A stretch of DNA of 53,625 bases, taken from contig NZ_NMQR01000032.1 of assembly GCF_003545805.1 (NCBI RefSeq), positions 1-53,625 on the forward strand. The letters are read 5' to 3'. Of the stretch, positions 51,626 through 53,625 are shown piece by piece. The stretch's first letter is position 1. The number at the start of each line of letters is the position of its first letter. Origin of the DNA: Photorhabdus sp. CRCIA-P01. Its GTDB lineage: Bacteria > Pseudomonadota > Gammaproteobacteria > Enterobacterales > Enterobacteriaceae. The notes under the pieces are model-generated. The model was not told where the DNA came from, ran no database searches, and was given only the letters and a program-made list of their open reading frames with translations. A program made the position numbers and the translations under genes.

Positions 51626-53155
51626 CTATGATCTTTTATTTGGCGATCTTTTGTCTGGTCTATCTAAGGGTAGCTGAGTACGTATCTGCTCGGCAATACT
51701 TTCTGCCTGGGGTCCCAATACAACTTGAACACTCTGTTTCCCTATTTTCAGGACGCCTTTCGCACCTAATTGTTTTAACTGGTGTTCATCCAATTGTGTG
51801 TTGTCTTCAACGGTTAAGCGAAGACGGGTAATGCAAGCGTCTACGGTATGAATATTTTGTGCGCCACCAAGAGCGGTGATGTAATGTTGGATTGTTTCGT
51901 TGTCTTGGGAGGCGGAAGTCGCTTGAGTTGTTTCTCCAATTTCGCGGCCTGGCGTACGTAAGTTGAAAATACGAATCATGAGGGTGAAGCAAACAAAATA
52001 CAGCACAAAGAACAAGGCGATTAATGGGATTAACAACCACGGCTTGGTTGCCAGACCCCAGCTCAATACAAGGTCAATTAATCCGGCGGAGAATCCAAAG
52101 CCATGCAGAATGCCCAATGAATTGACGATAACCATGCTAACACCAGCCAATATTGCATGCAGAACATATAAAGCTGGAGCCAGGAATAAGAATGAGAATT
52201 CTATTGGTTCAGTTATACCGGTTAAGAACGTTGTCAAAGCGACGGATAATAGCATCCCGCCAATCTGAGGACGACGTTCCTTTGGTGCTGCAAGATACAT
52301 TGCCAGTGCAGCGCCGGGCAAACCGCCCATAAAGATGGGATAAGCCCAGGCCATGTAGATTCCGGCATGAGGATCACCGGCGAAGAAACGGTTCAAGTCG
52401 CCGCGGCTCATATCGGTGGCTATTTGGGTAATCGTAGAGCCGTCAATACCTGGAACCGCCGCGCCGATGGTCAGAGAACGGACAACATCTGGAGCCAGGC
52501 AGATATTATGTACAGAACTGGCTAAGTCATAAGTAATTTTCAGACAATCACCCAAACTAAACCAGAAAACAGAATGCAGGATATAGTGTAAACCAAATGG
52601 AATGAGAGAGCGGTTAAGCACACCATAAGTAAACCATCCGACCATACCGCTTTTTGATACTAAAAGGCTGAAAGTATCAATACCGTGCTGAACATATGGC
52701 CATGCATAGCCACATATCCATGCAATGAACAGACAAATAATGCCTGTCATGATAGGGACTAATCGCTTACCGGCGAAGAAAGCAAGAAACTCCGGCAGGC
52801 GTGTATCTGAAAAACGGTTATAACAATGACCGGCAACAATACCTGCGATAATGCCTGCGAAAAAAGACATATTGATTGTCGAATCTATGACTGCCGTAGC
52901 TTTAGTGAGTACTAAAAAACCAACGACACCTGCCAGTGCGGCAGCGCCAGCATTATCTTTTGCTAAGCCTATCGCGATACCTAATGCAAATAGCAGAGGG
53001 AGGTTTTCAAAAATACCCCCGCCAGCGCTGGCGATGAAAGGAATATTAAATACGTCGGGTTGACCAAAACGTAGCAAAAGTGCAGCTACGGGAAGCGTGG
53101 CAATGGGAAGCATTAATGCTTTTCCCAATCGCTGCAAATAATTGAATATACCCAT
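51626..53155 (-). CDS. nagE: PTS N-acetylglucosamine transporter EIICB NagE (no EIIA domain)
   Basis: NagE imports and phosphorylates GlcNAc. The 509 residues contain a complete EIIC membrane domain (about 1-390, with GITEPIEFSFLFLAP) and an EIIB domain with the phosphocysteine Cys441 in VDACITRLRL. The protein then ends in a short polar tail; the EIIA domain that makes E. coli NagE 648 residues is missing and no remnant is seen before the terminator. Phosphate must then come from another EIIA, perhaps Crr. The gene is on the same strand as nagB, whereas in E. coli nagE diverges from it. Confidence 0.93.
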   Translation of the reverse strand: MGIFNYLQRLGKALMLPIATLPVAALLLRFGQPDVFNIPFIASAGGGIFENLPLLFALGIAIGLAKDNAGAAALAGVVGFLVLTKATAVIDSTINMSFFAGIIAGIVAGHCYNRFSDTRLPEFLAFFAGKRLVPIMTGIICLFIAWICGYAWPYVQHGIDTFSLLVSKSGMVGWFTYGVLNRSLIPFGLHYILHSVFWFSLGDCLKITYDLASSVHNICLAPDVVRSLTIGAAVPGIDGSTITQIATDMSRGDLNRFFAGDPHAGIYMAWAYPIFMGGLPGAALAMYLAAPKERRPQIGGMLLSVALTTFLTGITEPIEFSFLFLAPALYVLHAILAGVSMVIVNSLGILHGFGFSAGLIDLVLSWGLATKPWLLIPLIALFFVLYFVCFTLMIRIFNLRTPGREIGETTQATSASQDNETIQHYITALGGAQNIHTVDACITRLRLTVEDNTQLDEHQLKQLGAKGVLKIGKQSVQVVLGPQAESIAEQIRTQLPLDRPDKRSPNKRS

Positions 53156-53625
53156 AATGCTTACCTTAGTTGTAGGAAGTTTTATTGAAAAAATAGCGCG
53201 CTATTAACAACAGCAATACAACTTATTTTTAGTTGAAAAATAATAAAAAGCTACACATAAGTGAGTAATTGTGATCACTGTAGCGATATTGTTTAAAATT
53301 GCATAAATTGAGTCATTTGTAGTCAACGGGTTCAAATTTTTAACTGAATTAACTTAATGATTTATTTAATTTTATGGTTTTTAGCTATCGAAATAGATTG
53401 AATAACATCAAATTTAATTATAAAAAAACAGATAATTAGATAAGAAAATCTCGGACAGATATTGCCAAGAGTTAATAAATTGCAAAGTATTTTATTGTTT
53501 ATTTACGACGGTTTAAACATTAAAATGAGTGTATGCAACGTAACTATTTGTTATATTTTGGTTAATTTTATTAGTCTGATTGTAAATTTATTTTTAAATA
53601 AATACCCAATAGAATAGCCGTATAA
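53156..53625. other. Upstream region of nagE to the window end
   Basis: About 470 very AT-rich bases with no gene. It must hold the nagE promoter. Besides the candidate NagC site it carries a perfect 14-bp palindrome AATAGCGCGCTATT at 53192-53205, 37 bases before the nagE start. I found no complete CRP site. Confidence 0.5.
53224..53244. promoter_or_regulatory. Candidate NagC operator upstream of nagE
   Basis: TTATTTTT-AGTTG-AAAAATAA, a perfect 8-bp inverted repeat, 69 bases before the nagE start. Its half-sites are the same as those at 51559-51579. Binding by NagC is inferred from position and repetition. Confidence 0.55.

Noticed and set aside
53255-53300. Possible CRP site before nagE
   Set aside because: TGTGA and TCAC-like pieces are present but the spacing does not fit TGTGA-N6-TCACA.

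Overview
This window looks like ordinary core chromosome from a low-GC member of the Enterobacterales. Nearly every protein is a close full-length match to an Escherichia coli protein, but the DNA is AT-rich between genes and carries interspersed repeats of enterobacterial type. I infer the family Morganellaceae, most likely Photorhabdus or Xenorhabdus; the genus rests on overall resemblance only.

Layout. (1) 1-6.4 kb: the end of an rRNA operon (23S 3' end, 5S, terminator), a decayed IS630-type transposase fragment, pssA, patZ and yfiF. This matches the E. coli rrnG-pssA-patZ-yfiF neighbourhood with kgtP, yfiM, yfiP and trxC missing. (2) 6.4-20.7 kb: emrB-emrA-mprA, ygaH-ygaZ, an intact ygaY-type transporter, proX-proW-proV and nrdF-nrdE-nrdI-nrdH, in exactly the E. 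coli order. (3) 20.9-53.2 kb: ogt, a cold-shock gene, crcB, lipA-lipB-ybeD-dacA-rlpA-mrdB-mrdA-rlmH-rsfS, nadD-holA-lptE-leuS, gltL-K-J-I, an AhpD-like gene, lnt-corC-ybeY-ybeZ-miaB, ubiF, six tRNA genes, and nagC-nagA-nagB-nagE. This matches E. coli minutes 14-15, with several genes missing (tatE, cobC, asnB, umpH and others) and nagE inverted.

How the genes work together. One block builds and shapes the cell wall and envelope (PBP2, RodA, RlpA, PBP5, LptE, Lnt, PssA). Another handles RNA and ribosomes (LeuS, RlmH, RsfS, YbeY, YbeZ, MiaB, YfiF, tRNAs). Others cover cofactors and DNA (lipoate, NAD, ubiquinone, class Ib ribonucleotide reductase, Pol III delta, Ogt), and transport or stress (EmrAB, YgaZH, ProU, glutamate ABC, fluoride channel). 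The nag genes take up and break down N-acetylglucosamine.

I found no convincing previously undescribed multi-gene system. The points most worth a second look are: an Asn in place of the usual Walker B Asp in the PhoH-like ATPase YbeZ; an inverted nagE lacking the EIIA domain, with two matching palindromes on either side of it and an ERIC element before nagB; a perfect 13-bp hairpin in the mprA-emrA gap; a strong attenuator-like hairpin between gltI and gltJ; and a 140-bp palindromic element where tatE would be expected.
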